From Luteolibacter pohnpeiensis (lineage in GTDB: Bacteria; Verrucomicrobiota; Verrucomicrobiia; Verrucomicrobiales; Akkermansiaceae): 64,000 nt of DNA. The DNA lies in NCBI RefSeq assembly GCF_016595435.1, contig NZ_JAENIJ010000002.1, positions 1 to 64,000 on the forward strand, given 5' to 3'. The position numbers and the translations under genes are program-made. Position 1 is the first letter of the stretch; each line of letters starts with the position of its first letter. Shown here piece by piece: positions 15,544 through 25,242 of the stretch. Under the pieces are notes generated by a model that had not been told where the DNA came from, did not search any database, and was given only the letters and a program-made list of their open reading frames with translations.

Positions 15544-16221
15544 ATGATCTCTTTTCTTTTCAGCTGCGAGCATGCCACCTGCGCCATTCCGGAAGCGTAT
15601 CGCCAGCTATTTCGTGGCTCGGAGGACCTTGTCACCTCTCCCAAAGGTTGGGACCCTGGCGCCTTGAATCTGGCCCAAGGATTTTCGATGAAATTCCGAA
15701 CCCCCTTGATCCACGGCGACATGACGCGCTTGCTCATCGATCTGGATGAAAACGGAGACGAGCGCTGGAGTCAGATTTCCAGGAATTTGCCGGAGGCCAC
15801 CCAGGCAAAACTGATTGACCGGCACGAGCGGACTTATCGCGCCCAGCTTCAACTGAGGATCTCGGACGACTTGATCCGCAACGATTGGGTCGCGCACCTG
15901 ATGACCCACACGGTGGATTCGGAAGTTGGAAAAATTGAACTGCTCACCCCACCCCATTGCGAAAACGCCGAGCAATTTGCAGGTCGGTGGTCGTCCCTGA
16001 TTCGCCAGGCTGGATTGGAAGTTTCATTCCGGCGCGCCGCCCCGCTCAACGGACTGGTCAACGAACTCATGCAACAGTTCCCGCCATCGCAGTATGCCCC
16101 GGTGCGGCTGGAAGTATCTCAATCGTTCTTCCTAACAGGAACGCCGTGGCGTTGGGAAACTCTGAAACGGACGCTGATCACGACGTTGAAATCCGCAGCG
16201 GACGCCGTGCAAAGCAACTGA
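15544..16221 (+). CDS. N-formylglutamate amidohydrolase-family hydrolase
   Basis: A 225-residue member of the FGase family, zinc-dependent hydrolases that cleave N-formyl amino acids. The diagnostic opening FSCEHATCAIPEAYR is followed by HGDMTRLLIDLDENGD (the metal-site HxDxTR region) and HLMTHTVDSE. No histidine-degradation genes are nearby, so the natural substrate is uncertain. It starts at ATG 15544, 36 bp after a tandem repeat that may control it. Confidence 0.8.
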   Translation: MISFLFSCEHATCAIPEAYRQLFRGSEDLVTSPKGWDPGALNLAQGFSMKFRTPLIHGDMTRLLIDLDENGDERWSQISRNLPEATQAKLIDRHERTYRAQLQLRISDDLIRNDWVAHLMTHTVDSEVGKIELLTPPHCENAEQFAGRWSSLIRQAGLEVSFRRAAPLNGLVNELMQQFPPSQYAPVRLEVSQSFFLTGTPWRWETLKRTLITTLKSAADAVQSN

Positions 16222-16223
16222 GC

Positions 16224-16808
16224 TTATTGATTCTTGAGGCGCCCGATCATGCCTGTGGTTTCTTCAACCGACATGTCCCGCTGCTCATCCCAATTCACCA
16301 CCTTGGGCTTGCCGTAAACCTTACGACGGAAGTCCGTTTCCGCATCGGATGGCTTGTCCAGATTTTTAGCTGATGCCTCATTCGCGGCATTCGTGCCGTA
16401 ATCGTTCGTGGCGAAGGCTTCCTGAACGACATTTTTACTGCCTTCGTCTGCAGACTTGTTCGCAAAGTTCGAAGCTTTGGCAAATTGCGAGCCATCGGTA
16501 TTTCCGTCATAAGATTTGAGGCTGTAATCTTTATTGCCCCAGAATGCCTTCTTTTTGAAATCCCCAGAGGCATATTCTTTCTTGGCGTAGTCACTGGTCG
16601 CCTCAGAAAGTTCGCCCTTGCTCTCAAACTCACTCCGCTTGCTTCCTGCCCCCCCCAATTCGCCGTTGCTATAGCTGTAGCGCTGTGCCCCATTGATTCT
16701 CTGACTCAGCGTTGGGGTGGAAACCTCACTGGAGGAACCAGAGCTGCTATTTGAAGCACATGAAGCCAGCAGGAACACCGCCGGACTTAAGATGAAGAGA
16801 GTTTTCAA
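16224..16808 (-). CDS. Lipoprotein of unknown function
   Basis: 194 residues with a TTG start at 16808; the frame is open far upstream (to 17129) only because it overlaps the preceding gene out of frame. The N-terminus KTLFILSPAVFLLASC is a clear lipobox with Cys at residue 16. The mature part is Ser/Asn/Lys-rich and low in hydrophobics (AGSKRSEFESKGELSE, SYDGNTDGSQFAKASNF), ending in MSVEETTGMIGRLKNQ. No family recognised. It lies 31 bp after the coiled-coil/TPR gene and is probably co-expressed with it in the envelope. Confidence 0.7.
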   Translation of the reverse strand: MKTLFILSPAVFLLASCASNSSSGSSSEVSTPTLSQRINGAQRYSYSNGELGGAGSKRSEFESKGELSEATSDYAKKEYASGDFKKKAFWGNKDYSLKSYDGNTDGSQFAKASNFANKSADEGSKNVVQEAFATNDYGTNAANEASAKNLDKPSDAETDFRRKVYGKPKVVNWDEQRDMSVEETTGMIGRLKNQ

Positions 16809-16839
16809 AGCAGTTGTGGGTTTAGTTTTTAAAGAGAGA

Positions 16840-19083
16840 TCAATTCGGCGAATTGGCGGGCTCCTGGGTAGCTGATGGCTTGATTTCGATTTTTTTCTCC
16901 AATGCCGGGTCTGGAACTTCTCCACGCTCCAAGGCTTTTTCGTAATACTCGCGCGCCTCATCCAGCCGACCATCCATCTGGTAAAGCAGGGCGAGGTTGT
17001 AATAGGGAGCGGAAGAGACCGGATCCGCATTGATGGCCGCTTTGAAGTAGGCGATGGAATCCTTTGGCTGGCCTTGTTGATAGCAAATCTGCGCAAGCAC
17101 CATGAAGGCCAACGAGTCGTCCGGGGCAAGCTCCGTTGCCCGTTTCGCGGCGGTTTCAGCAGACGCCAAATCGCCGATCTGCATCAGGGAAAGGCCAAGC
17201 ATGCGGAACGAGTAAGCATTTTTCGGATCCAGCTCAGTTGCACGGCGGAACACGTCCACGGCGGCTAGAAAATCTTTCAATTTAAGCTCAACAACCCCCA
17301 GCTTGCACAGCGCGGAAACATCACCTGGATTGCTCTCAACCATCGTCTCGAACAACACTTTGGCCGGGAAGAATCGCCCTTTTGCAAAGGCTTTGACCGC
17401 AGCTCTGTTGTAGCTTTGCTCTTCCTGCTCCAAGGCTGCGGTGGCACGTCCCACTGATTCGCGGTCCCTCGCCATTGGCGAAATGAAATGCCCATCCACA
17501 TTCCGGTCCGCGATCAGTTTTTGTTCTTCAGGAGACAAAACCAGTTCTTCGCCTTTCAGGAAATCGATAGCTTGGGCCAGACGCTCATCTTTAGAACCCA
17601 ATTCTTTTGCCGCCTCCTCAAGCACCTCGCGCGCCTGCTTGTGTCGTTCTTGGACGACCAACTGCCGCTTGATGAGGTTCCGCAGCACGTCCGCCTCTTC
17701 AGAACTCATTCCGGATGAACCGGTGGCCAGCGTGCCTTCTTCATGGCGTAGCCGTGCCTGGAGTTCATCCAGCCGTTGCGCCTGCTTGCGTTTTTCCTCC
17801 TGGAAACCATTAATTTGTGACTTGGCGATGGCCAAGTCGCGCAATGCCTCCGCTTGGTCATCCTTCGTGGCATTGTTATCCAGATTCAGACGATCGACCT
17901 TCTCATTCGCCTCGCGCAGCTGTTTGACCAGCCCCACATTTTGCTCGATCAACTCGTTGATCCGATCCGTTTCGTTCAGTTTGAGCAATGCCGCCATCTG
18001 GTCGCGCTCCTGCAGCAGATTATCCCGCTCATCGCGCAACTGATCGAAAGCATCCTTACTTTGCTGAAGTTCTACTTTAAGATCTGCGATCTGATCGTTC
18101 GCTTTCTTCAGCTCGCTGGTTTTCTGATCGAGCTGCTTTCCAAGCTCCTCCAATTGGCGACGCTGACCGGCCACCAAGTCATTCGCAACATCCTGCTGAA
18201 CCTGCAGATCGCGCGTTAAATCCGCTTCCTTTTGATTCATGTCCGCGACTTTTTTCTTCATCGCGTTGAGATCCGCTTCCAGGGTTTGTCGGCGTGTTTC
18301 AGCTTCCAAATTGGATTCACGACTCTGGTTCAAGGCTTTCCTGAGCGCCTCTCCCTCCATTTCCAAGCTTTGGATGCGGTCGTTCAGTTGATTGAATTCA
18401 TTGCGCATCGGCTGTGCTGCGAGTTTCGCACGCAACGCGCGTTCTCTGGCTTCTGCCTGGCTTAGCTGAGAATTCAATGCATCACGCTGGCGTTCCACAT
18501 CGTGCAATCGGGACGCATCTCTCGCCGCTTGATTCGAATTGGCCAGCAAACCTTTGAGTCGCTTCACTTCCGCCTCCGCCTCTTCCAGACGCCGGGTCGC
18601 TAGCGGATCAACTTCCAAAATTCCGGGCGAAGATAATGGGGCGACTCCATCCGATGGATCGATGAATTCACCGGATTTGACATCGCCTCCTTCGAGTTCT
18701 GCCAAACCACCGAGCTTTGCCCGTTCCTCTTGCGCTTGTTTCTCGGCCTTGGGCTTCAGCTCGCTAGCGGCTTCCTTGTTATTCTCGTATCGGCCTTCCA
18801 CCATCGATTTTTTCCAATCCGGATGATAATGCCTGATGGTCTCGATGAGTTCCTGAGCCTGGGACATTTTTTCCCACGCCTCACGATAATTTCCACTTTG
18901 CTGCAATTCATCCGCCGAACGACGCAACATATAAGCCTGTAGGAAAATATCGGAAGGGTCCAGTTGGGTAGGATGCACCGGCGCCGTCGTCTGCGCGCAC
19001 AGCAAATCGGGCGAACCGACGCCGAGCAAAGCGGCGAACACGATGGCCTTCGCAGGAAGTAGAATCGGGCGGCGATATCGCAT
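16840..19083 (-). CDS. Exported coiled-coil and TPR protein
   Basis: 747 residues from ATG 19083 (MRYRRPILLPAKAIVFAALLGVG, signal peptide ending near LLCAQ); an upstream in-frame ATG at 19122 is less likely. Residues about 120-520 are a long Glu/Lys/Gln-rich heptad coiled coil. The C-terminal part has four or more TPR units (YNRAAVKAFAKGRFFPAKVLF, NAYSFRMLGLSLMQIGDLASA, SAPYYNLALLYQMDGRLDEA). Such proteins act as periplasmic scaffolds; no specific role can be given. It is followed by a lipoprotein in the same operon. Confidence 0.8.
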   Translation of the reverse strand: MRYRRPILLPAKAIVFAALLGVGSPDLLCAQTTAPVHPTQLDPSDIFLQAYMLRRSADELQQSGNYREAWEKMSQAQELIETIRHYHPDWKKSMVEGRYENNKEAASELKPKAEKQAQEERAKLGGLAELEGGDVKSGEFIDPSDGVAPLSSPGILEVDPLATRRLEEAEAEVKRLKGLLANSNQAARDASRLHDVERQRDALNSQLSQAEARERALRAKLAAQPMRNEFNQLNDRIQSLEMEGEALRKALNQSRESNLEAETRRQTLEADLNAMKKKVADMNQKEADLTRDLQVQQDVANDLVAGQRRQLEELGKQLDQKTSELKKANDQIADLKVELQQSKDAFDQLRDERDNLLQERDQMAALLKLNETDRINELIEQNVGLVKQLREANEKVDRLNLDNNATKDDQAEALRDLAIAKSQINGFQEEKRKQAQRLDELQARLRHEEGTLATGSSGMSSEEADVLRNLIKRQLVVQERHKQAREVLEEAAKELGSKDERLAQAIDFLKGEELVLSPEEQKLIADRNVDGHFISPMARDRESVGRATAALEQEEQSYNRAAVKAFAKGRFFPAKVLFETMVESNPGDVSALCKLGVVELKLKDFLAAVDVFRRATELDPKNAYSFRMLGLSLMQIGDLASAETAAKRATELAPDDSLAFMVLAQICYQQGQPKDSIAYFKAAINADPVSSAPYYNLALLYQMDGRLDEAREYYEKALERGEVPDPALEKKIEIKPSATQEPANSPN

Positions 19084-19199
19084 AGGAACCCGCAAAATAA
19101 GGAGAAGCCACGCGCGCGGCAAGCCGGATTGTCAGGCAGATTTACGGCCTGCCTGACTTTTGAAATCGCGAAAATCGAAACGTCCCCCAGAAGAGACGT

Positions 19200-20258
19200 T
19201 CAAGCGCCTGCGAGAACCATCTTGCTGAACTCCTCCACCTCCTCATCGGTAGTGGAGAAGTTGGTCACCAAACGCGCAACGACTTCATGCTCTTCGACTT
19301 TGTCGGTGAGATCACCCGGAACCGGCCATTGGTGGAACATCACGCCAGCAGCGCGCCAGCGATCCGCCTCCGTTTCCGGCATGATCGGGAAAAGCTCGTT
19401 GGATTCGACACTCCAGGCCAACCGGCAATGCTTGCTCTGCTGGATCGCCGCCGCCATCCGAGTCGCTTTATCATTCGCCGCTTTGGCGAGATCGAGCCAG
19501 AGATCATCCTTCAAATAAGCATCGAACTGCGCCGCGATGAAGCGGGTCTTTGAGAACAACTGAGCAGCACGCTTGCGGATGTAGGGCAGATCCTTCGCCT
19601 TTTCCGGATTGAAAAAGACCAATGCCTCCGCGCACCAGCAGCCGTTTTTGGTTCCGCCGAACGAAAGCACATCCACCCCTTGCTTCCAGGTCATCTCCGC
19701 TGGCGACACCCCAAGCGTGACCAGCGCGTTGGCAAATCTTGCGCCGTCCATGTGCAACGGGATGCCCTTTTCCTTACAAATCCCGGCAATGGTGGAAATT
19801 TCTTCAGGCTGATAAATCGTGCCGACCTCGGTTGCCTGAGTGATCGTCACCGCCATCGGCTGGCCGGCGTGGATGAAATCGGGGCGGAAGCTTTTGAGCT
19901 CTCTCCGCAGCTCACCCGGCTTCATTTTTCCGGAAGGACCATCGACCGTTTGCAACCGCGAGCCGCCAGTGAAGTATTCCGGGGCACCGCACTCGTCTTT
20001 CACGACGTGGGCTTCCCGATGGCAGAATGCCACACCGCCCGGGCGGTTGACCGCGGCAAGTGCCAGGGAATTCGCAGCCGTGCCAGTGCCGACGAAATAA
20101 ACCGCCACTTCGCGCTCGAAGATTTCGTTGAACCGCTGCTCCACCTGCTTGTCGAGGGCGCTGGTGCCGTAAGCCGAAGCCATGCCCGATGAGTGACGAG
20201 CGAGATTTTCTGAAATCGCGGGATGCACGCCCGCCCAGTTGTCCGAGGTGAAATACAT
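19200..20258 (-). CDS. Low-specificity L-threonine aldolase
   Basis: A 352-residue PLP enzyme cleaving L-threonine to glycine and acetaldehyde. Lys204 in LSFGGTKNGCW binds PLP; other marks are SDNWAGVHPAISENLARH at the N-terminus, FVGTGTAANSLAL and LHMDGARFANALV. ATG 20258 is chosen because homologues begin at MYFTSDNW; the frame continues to 20375 without homology. The 217-bp gap to the next minus-strand gene start suggests its own promoter. Confidence 0.9.
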   Translation of the reverse strand: MYFTSDNWAGVHPAISENLARHSSGMASAYGTSALDKQVEQRFNEIFEREVAVYFVGTGTAANSLALAAVNRPGGVAFCHREAHVVKDECGAPEYFTGGSRLQTVDGPSGKMKPGELRRELKSFRPDFIHAGQPMAVTITQATEVGTIYQPEEISTIAGICKEKGIPLHMDGARFANALVTLGVSPAEMTWKQGVDVLSFGGTKNGCWCAEALVFFNPEKAKDLPYIRKRAAQLFSKTRFIAAQFDAYLKDDLWLDLAKAANDKATRMAAAIQQSKHCRLAWSVESNELFPIMPETEADRWRAAGVMFHQWPVPGDLTDKVEEHEVVARLVTNFSTTDEEVEEFSKMVLAGA

Positions 20259-20475
20259 GATCGTTGTGTCCGGTGATGTGAGACGAAACCGACCGGATTT
20301 TCGGGGCCGGTCAGGCTGCAAACGCGGTGCTTGTTGCGCGATCGCGGGCGCTTGTAAATCATGATTCCCCGCCAATTCCTTGACAGAATGCCCCCGGAGA
20401 ACTCACGAATTTCACAGGTCGTTCATTCTACTGGTGATAGATCACTGATGTGCCAAAAATCTAACAATTCAGCAA

Positions 20476-21975
20476 TCAGCACCACCCGGCATGACGCAGC
20501 ACCTGGATCGACTCCCGGATGTTCATCGCCCCCTCGGCTGCGGCACCGATTTCATCGCGCCGCCGCTTCCATCGGGCTGCTTCCTCTGGGCTTGGACGAT
20601 ACGGTTTGCCATGCGGCACACATTGGCCGACCAGCATCGCCAGATAGCCATCGAAGCCAAATGAGTTTTGCGGTGGCAGGATGATCCCGTTGAGCAATGT
20701 GCTCGGACCGTTTTCCAAGTAGGAGTCGACCATTTGCTGCGCGCCCCCCAGTCGAGTATCTGCCCGGCAGGTTTGCCAAAATGGCGTATCCAGCCTGGTG
20801 TTGAACTTGTAATGCACCGCCAGGAAGTCGCGGGTATCATCCCACTGGCCGGCGTTGTATCGATTGTAAAAATCGACCAAGCTCGGCGTCGGCTCGCACA
20901 GACTGTCCATCAAAACATCGGCCAGGGTGCTGGTTTGGACGCAGATGATTTGCAAGGCCGTCGCTTCGAGTGGCTCGACGAATCCGCTGGCGTTGCCGAT
21001 GCCTACCACATTTCCGGACCACATTTTTTCGCAGCGATACGATCGGAATTTCACCACGCGCGGCTCGGTGCTCAGTTGGGGATTCTTGCGGCGGAATTCC
21101 TCCAAAGCCGCATCGTCGCTCACAAAGTTCGACGCGTAGACATAGCCCCGATTGATGAAATTTTCGTGTTCAATCTGCCAAGCCCAACCGTGATCCATCG
21201 TTTCCGCGGTAGTATAAGGAAGGATCGGCTCGTTGGTGCGCGACCAGCCCGCGATCACCGCACGATCGCAAAACAAGGAGTCCGAATACGTCACTTGGGG
21301 GACAGCCAATGCTTTACCTAACAACTCTGAGCGGAATCCGGAGGCATCGACAAATAAATCCGCCGTCACACTTTCGCCCGATTCCAGGATCAAGCGCTTC
21401 ACCCCCAATTCCGAGCCACCATTCGTGTTCACCGGGCCGGTTTCGACCTGATCCACTTTGCCATCGGTGATGGTCACCCCAACCGCACGCGCCACCTGTT
21501 CCAAGTAGCTGACGAGCTTCTCATTTTCGATGTGATAGGCATGGGGCGGACGGATTTGCGGCGTGCCATCCGGTTTTCTCGGAAACACCGTTCCCTTCGC
21601 CATCAGGGCCGAAATCGGGCCAAGCCACGTGGTTTCTTCATCGTGGTAAAATCCGGGCCGCCTGCTGAATCCTTCGATTTCCTGAGTGTATTCCTTCGCG
21701 AAGGTGTAATAAAATTCCTCCCTGGGCCCCCACAAAAAGCGGATGCCCAGTTTCCAAGTCGGCTGCACCCCTTGATAAAACGGCTTCACCGGCATTTTCA
21801 GATAATCGAAGAAATGTCGCGGGAACGCAGCGGTTGTCCCCTCACCCACCCCGATGACCCCGATGTCCAAACTCCGGATCAATCTCAACTTCAGATGCGG
21901 CAGTTGTTTTGCCAAAGTGATCGCTGCTAACAGTCCAGCACTCCCTCCCCCTAAAATGACGACTTCCTGAATCAT
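20476..21975 (-). CDS. Flavin-dependent tryptophan halogenase-family protein
   Basis: A 499-residue FAD protein of the PrnA/RebH family. The FAD site is VVILGGGSAGLLAA (residues 4-17), followed by the family's IGVGEGTTAAF. Trp-Lys in PTWKLGIRF is the position of the catalytic halogenase lysine. The signature usually read as WxWxIP is WAWQIEHEN here, so Pro is not kept. GNASGFVEPLEAT is conserved near the C-terminus. ATG 21975 (MIQEVVILGG) gives the usual N-terminus; ATGs at 21996 and 22005 are possible. No flavin reductase or biosynthetic gene cluster is adjacent. The divergent PEP-CTERM gene is unlikely to be related. Confidence 0.82.
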   Translation of the reverse strand: MIQEVVILGGGSAGLLAAITLAKQLPHLKLRLIRSLDIGVIGVGEGTTAAFPRHFFDYLKMPVKPFYQGVQPTWKLGIRFLWGPREEFYYTFAKEYTQEIEGFSRRPGFYHDEETTWLGPISALMAKGTVFPRKPDGTPQIRPPHAYHIENEKLVSYLEQVARAVGVTITDGKVDQVETGPVNTNGGSELGVKRLILESGESVTADLFVDASGFRSELLGKALAVPQVTYSDSLFCDRAVIAGWSRTNEPILPYTTAETMDHGWAWQIEHENFINRGYVYASNFVSDDAALEEFRRKNPQLSTEPRVVKFRSYRCEKMWSGNVVGIGNASGFVEPLEATALQIICVQTSTLADVLMDSLCEPTPSLVDFYNRYNAGQWDDTRDFLAVHYKFNTRLDTPFWQTCRADTRLGGAQQMVDSYLENGPSTLLNGIILPPQNSFGFDGYLAMLVGQCVPHGKPYRPSPEEAARWKRRRDEIGAAAEGAMNIRESIQVLRHAGWC

Positions 21976-22109
21976 ATCGTGTTCAATCGAAACCATTAGA
22001 ACCACAATTCAGAACAATACCAGATAACTATTTCACACTATCAGTTATTCCAAAACCACCAAGACATTAAGAATCAGTCAAACTAACCCAACACCAACCA
22101 ATTCACGCA

Positions 22110-22138
22110 TTGACGGTATCTAGTTTTTTTGCATTCTA
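22110..22138 (+). promoter_or_regulatory. Sigma-70-like promoter of the LamG PEP-CTERM gene
   Basis: TTGACG (22110-22115), a 17-bp spacer and ATTCTA (22133-22138) sit about 50 bp before the ATG at 22187. The -35 is near consensus; the -10 is weaker. Confidence 0.45.
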
Positions 22139-22186
22139 GGGAACTGGCTAACTAAACCCACTTGGCCACATTGATAGACTCCCGTT

Positions 22187-23068
22187 ATGAAAAACCCGAA
22201 TAACCGCAATAAATTCCTGTTGGCATCAGCCGCCATGGCTTTGTCGCTACCGCTTGCTGTCCAAAATGCCGGCGCATCTGTTGTTAACCTTTATACCTTC
22301 AACGACGGCACCGCGAATGATAGTGTTGGTGGCCAGAACGCAGTAGCCATCAATAGCCCGGTCATCTCCGGCGGTAGTGTTACTTTAGCCAACAGCGGAT
22401 TGAATAACGCTAACGGCTCAACACAATACATTGATCTACCAAACGGCCTGATTAGCACCGCATCCTCCGGCGGTACGAGCGGCGCATTCAGCTTCTCAAT
22501 CTGGTTCATCGCTACCGAAAGCCGGAACTGGGCTACACCGCTTTCTTTCGGTACCACAGACGGTGGGGAAAACGCCGCTTCCGGTGCAGGTAGCTCCGAC
22601 TACATCCAACTCATTCCAGATACAGACGGCGGCAGCCCTTCCAACACCTTCCGGCTCACGGCTCACTCCGCAGCGGGTTCAGAACTCGGAGTATCACAGG
22701 CTCAGGACCAAACCGCCCCACTCAATACGCTGATCAACGTGGTCGGCGTGTATGATCTCTCTGCTGCAGCTGGCTCGCAGCAATCCTTCTATGTCAACGG
22801 CGTGCTGGTTGGTTCAAGTGATCTCCCGGCAGGACTCGATATCAACACCTTCACCAACAACAACAACTGGCTCGGTCGCGGCCAGTGGGATGGTGATGGC
22901 GCATGGGTCGGCTCGATCGATGAGCTCGCCATTTACGACAATGCTGTGGATGCCACGGATGCAGCGAACATTTACGCAGCCGGCCCGGTCGCGGTTCCAG
23001 AACCAAGCGCTGCGGCACTGATGTTGGGTGCAGCGGCTGCAGCCAGCCTGCGCCGACGCCGCGCCTGA
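22187..23068 (+). CDS. Secreted LamG-domain protein with PEP-CTERM sorting signal
   Basis: 293 residues. Signal peptide in residues 1-31, ending near VQNAGA. Residues about 32-265 form a LamG/concanavalin A-like domain: NLYTFNDGTANDSVGGQNA at the start, FSFSIWFIA in the core, YVNGVLVGSS and WVGSIDELAIYDNAV at the end. The C-terminus is a PEP-CTERM tail: VPEPSAAALM, a hydrophobic stretch, then RRRRA. Such proteins are cleaved by exosortase and displayed or released, often into an exopolysaccharide matrix. It has its own promoter and terminator. Confidence 0.88.
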   Translation: MKNPNNRNKFLLASAAMALSLPLAVQNAGASVVNLYTFNDGTANDSVGGQNAVAINSPVISGGSVTLANSGLNNANGSTQYIDLPNGLISTASSGGTSGAFSFSIWFIATESRNWATPLSFGTTDGGENAASGAGSSDYIQLIPDTDGGSPSNTFRLTAHSAAGSELGVSQAQDQTAPLNTLINVVGVYDLSAAAGSQQSFYVNGVLVGSSDLPAGLDINTFTNNNNWLGRGQWDGDGAWVGSIDELAIYDNAVDATDAANIYAAGPVAVPEPSAAALMLGAAAAASLRRRRA

Positions 23069-23105
23069 TCGATCTTTCTTTGTTGATGATTCGTTCGGTA
23101 ACAAC

Positions 23106-23139
23106 GCCCTCTCCGGCATCGCTGGGGAGGGCGCTTTTC
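23106..23139 (+). terminator. Intrinsic terminator after the LamG PEP-CTERM gene
   Basis: GCCCTCTCC (23106-23114) pairs with GGGGAGGGC (23124-23132), nine pairs including one T-G valid on the plus strand, then GCTTTTCTT. Confidence 0.75.
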
Positions 23140-23169
23140 TTATACGCGTTTCAGAAAAAGCGCTGAGAT

Positions 23170-23994
23170 TTAAGATCGGATCCAGCGTCCGGTGGCAAAT
23201 CCACCGATCACCCCACAACTCCAACCGGCAAAGTGGCCACCGATGTCGGTATTTTCACCGGAAATCCCGAACCATCCCAGCATGATCAATCCCACCATCA
23301 CAGGGACCATCAACGGCCTTAGTTGGAGAAACGACCGCCCCCTCCAAGACCGGAACGCGGCAACCCCAACCAAGACTCCCAAGGCAGCGAAGGTCATGGT
23401 CGATGCACCAATCGACTGGAATGCCGCCGGATAGCGGAGCCAGGCATTCAACGCATTTCCGAGCGTCCCCGCCAACAGGATCAACGGCCAACCTCGCCAT
23501 GCCCCTAATGTTTGCGCCACCATGACGCAAAATACGCCTCCGATGCAGAGATTTCCGAGCAAGTGCCCCACTCCGCCATGCAGAAACAGCGCGGTGAACG
23601 GACGCCACCATTCGTGCTGATCGATCATCCCCAGACTGGAGTTGCTGAACCTGCCAGTCACCGCCGGATCGTTGAGCTGCCAGATGAAAACCGATACCAA
23701 TGCCGCTAGCCAAACCGAGAACCAGGCAAAGCCAGGTGGGAAAACCGGCAACTCGACCGGCTCGATTCGCTGCGACTCTTCGTCCTCATAAAGTTCCAGC
23801 TCCTGACGAATCGCCAGCTCATCTTCCGGTTCTGCATGCAGGGCGAAACTTCCCGGTCTTTCCTCCTCAACCCAGCAAGACCGGCGCATCGCCAGGATCA
23901 CCAAAGCCCGCTCGCACGCGGCCTGCAGTGACGGCCAGATTCCGACCACCACTTCCTTACGCTCCAGCTCTTGTTGGGCTTCCTCCATCGCCAT
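23170..23994 (-). CDS. Rhomboid-family intramembrane serine protease
   Basis: 274 residues. A soluble N-terminal region (about 1-95, acidic, with AERALVILAMRRSCWVEEE-like content) is followed by six or so membrane segments. The catalytic dyad is visible: Ser198 in SIGASTMTFAALG and His254 in GGHFAGWSCG. The HGGVGHLLGN loop preceding the third helix is also conserved. Rhomboids cut single-pass membrane proteins within the bilayer. Transcribed toward the upstream terminator and divergent from the phosphatase gene. Confidence 0.9.
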   Translation of the reverse strand: MAMEEAQQELERKEVVVGIWPSLQAACERALVILAMRRSCWVEEERPGSFALHAEPEDELAIRQELELYEDEESQRIEPVELPVFPPGFAWFSVWLAALVSVFIWQLNDPAVTGRFSNSSLGMIDQHEWWRPFTALFLHGGVGHLLGNLCIGGVFCVMVAQTLGAWRGWPLILLAGTLGNALNAWLRYPAAFQSIGASTMTFAALGVLVGVAAFRSWRGRSFLQLRPLMVPVMVGLIMLGWFGISGENTDIGGHFAGWSCGVIGGFATGRWIRS

Positions 23995-24106
23995 CCATCA
24001 TGGCCGATCTTCCAGCTCCGCGCAACCGGTCAAACACCGTTCTTGCCCGCGAAACATTTCTCCTCCCCTTACCACGCATTTGGGTGTTAGTTGCAAATCC
24101 AGAGAG

Positions 24107-24784
24107 ATGCCAATCACACGAATTTTCTTAATCCGCCACGGTGCCACCGAGTTGACCGATGAGGATCGCTTTGCAGGCTCCACCAACGTTCAGCTTTCCG
24201 AGATGGGACGCGAGCAGGTCCGCCGACTCGCCATGCGGCTGAGCCACATCGATGTTGCCGCCGTTTACGCTTCGCCGCTCGATCGAACCATGGAAACCGC
24301 ATCGATTCTCGCCGAACCGCACGGACTGGAAGTTCACCCCGTCGACGGATTGCGGGAAATATCCCACGGTCACTGGGAAACGCTGACCCGGGATGAGGTT
24401 GAAGAAAAATTCCCGGACGAAGCCGCCGCCTGGGACGAGGATCCCTACACGCACGCGCCAGAAGGTGGTGAAACCGGCCTCGCCGTGACCGCGCGTTCTC
24501 TGCCTGCTCTGCTGGAAATCGTGACACGCCACCAAGGCAAAACCGTGATTGTCGCATCTCATAAAGCAACGATTCGCCTGCTGCTCAGCTCATTGCTCGG
24601 CTTCGATCCTCGCCGCTTCCGCGACAATTTGGATCAGGATCCCGCTGCACTGAACATCCTCGATTTCAAGGATTCGGTGCGTTCACGGCTGATGCTTTTC
24701 AACGACACTTCCCACTATTCCGAGACCGGCATGGCCCTGCCGGAATCTGCTCAGACTTGCCTCTCCAAATGGTGGGCGAAGTGA
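24107..24784 (+). CDS. Histidine phosphatase family protein
   Basis: A 225-residue branch-1 histidine phosphatase (phosphoglycerate mutase/CobC-like). The phospho-His motif is LIRHGATELTDEDRF (RHG, residues 9-11); the second His is in VASHKATIRLLL; the acid residue lies in LREISHGHWE. ATG 24107, with an AGAGAG stretch just upstream, gives the normal N-terminus MPITRIFLIRHG. The substrate cannot be told from sequence. Confidence 0.88.
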   Translation: MPITRIFLIRHGATELTDEDRFAGSTNVQLSEMGREQVRRLAMRLSHIDVAAVYASPLDRTMETASILAEPHGLEVHPVDGLREISHGHWETLTRDEVEEKFPDEAAAWDEDPYTHAPEGGETGLAVTARSLPALLEIVTRHQGKTVIVASHKATIRLLLSSLLGFDPRRFRDNLDQDPAALNILDFKDSVRSRLMLFNDTSHYSETGMALPESAQTCLSKWWAK

Positions 24785-24884
24785 CCCGATGAAACCGCCA
24801 TCCATTCCCCAAAATATGCGCATCCGCTTACTCCGCCCAATACCGAGACAGCGCCGTCGGGCTACCGTAGAGGAAATATCCGAA

Positions 24885-25169
24885 ATGAAGATCCAGCTCC
24901 TTCCAATTTGGTTTCGTCGGGGGCTCGCCGTCATTGGCGTGTTGATGATTCTGCTAGGTTATTGGGATTGGTTCGACTGGCCAGCGATCGTCTTGAACCT
25001 AATGGGGATTTTGGGAGTAATCATGATTCTATTTTCAATAGCTGGCCTGCGGACCACGATGGATAAAATTCTAGATCCATATCAGCCTCAAAAACCAGCT
25101 CGGTTTGGCCCCGCAATCCTCGATGGAATCTGGAACGCATTCGGCAGCATTTGCTCGTCGTTTTGGTGA
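24885..25169 (+). CDS. Small membrane protein of unknown function
   Basis: 94 residues from ATG 24885. That start is set by an AGAGGA ribosome-binding sequence nine bases upstream; an ATG at 24789 in the same frame lacks one and adds an Arg-rich non-conserved stretch. Two hydrophobic segments (VIGVLMILLGYWDW and IVLNLMGILGVIMILF) suggest an inner-membrane hairpin. No family recognised. It lies 100 bp after the phosphatase. Confidence 0.55.
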   Translation: MKIQLLPIWFRRGLAVIGVLMILLGYWDWFDWPAIVLNLMGILGVIMILFSIAGLRTTMDKILDPYQPQKPARFGPAILDGIWNAFGSICSSFW

Positions 25170-25242
25170 CAACACGACACCCGCCATAAGTTCTCATTTT
25201 CTCCTCGTCAGTCCGAAGTCGTAGGGCAACAGTCGTTTTTTC

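Noticed and set aside
16809-17129. Lipoprotein frame continuing upstream into the TPR gene, suggesting a fusion or frameshift.
   Set aside because: The upstream part is an out-of-frame reading of the TPR gene; a TTG just before a clear lipobox gives a normal start.
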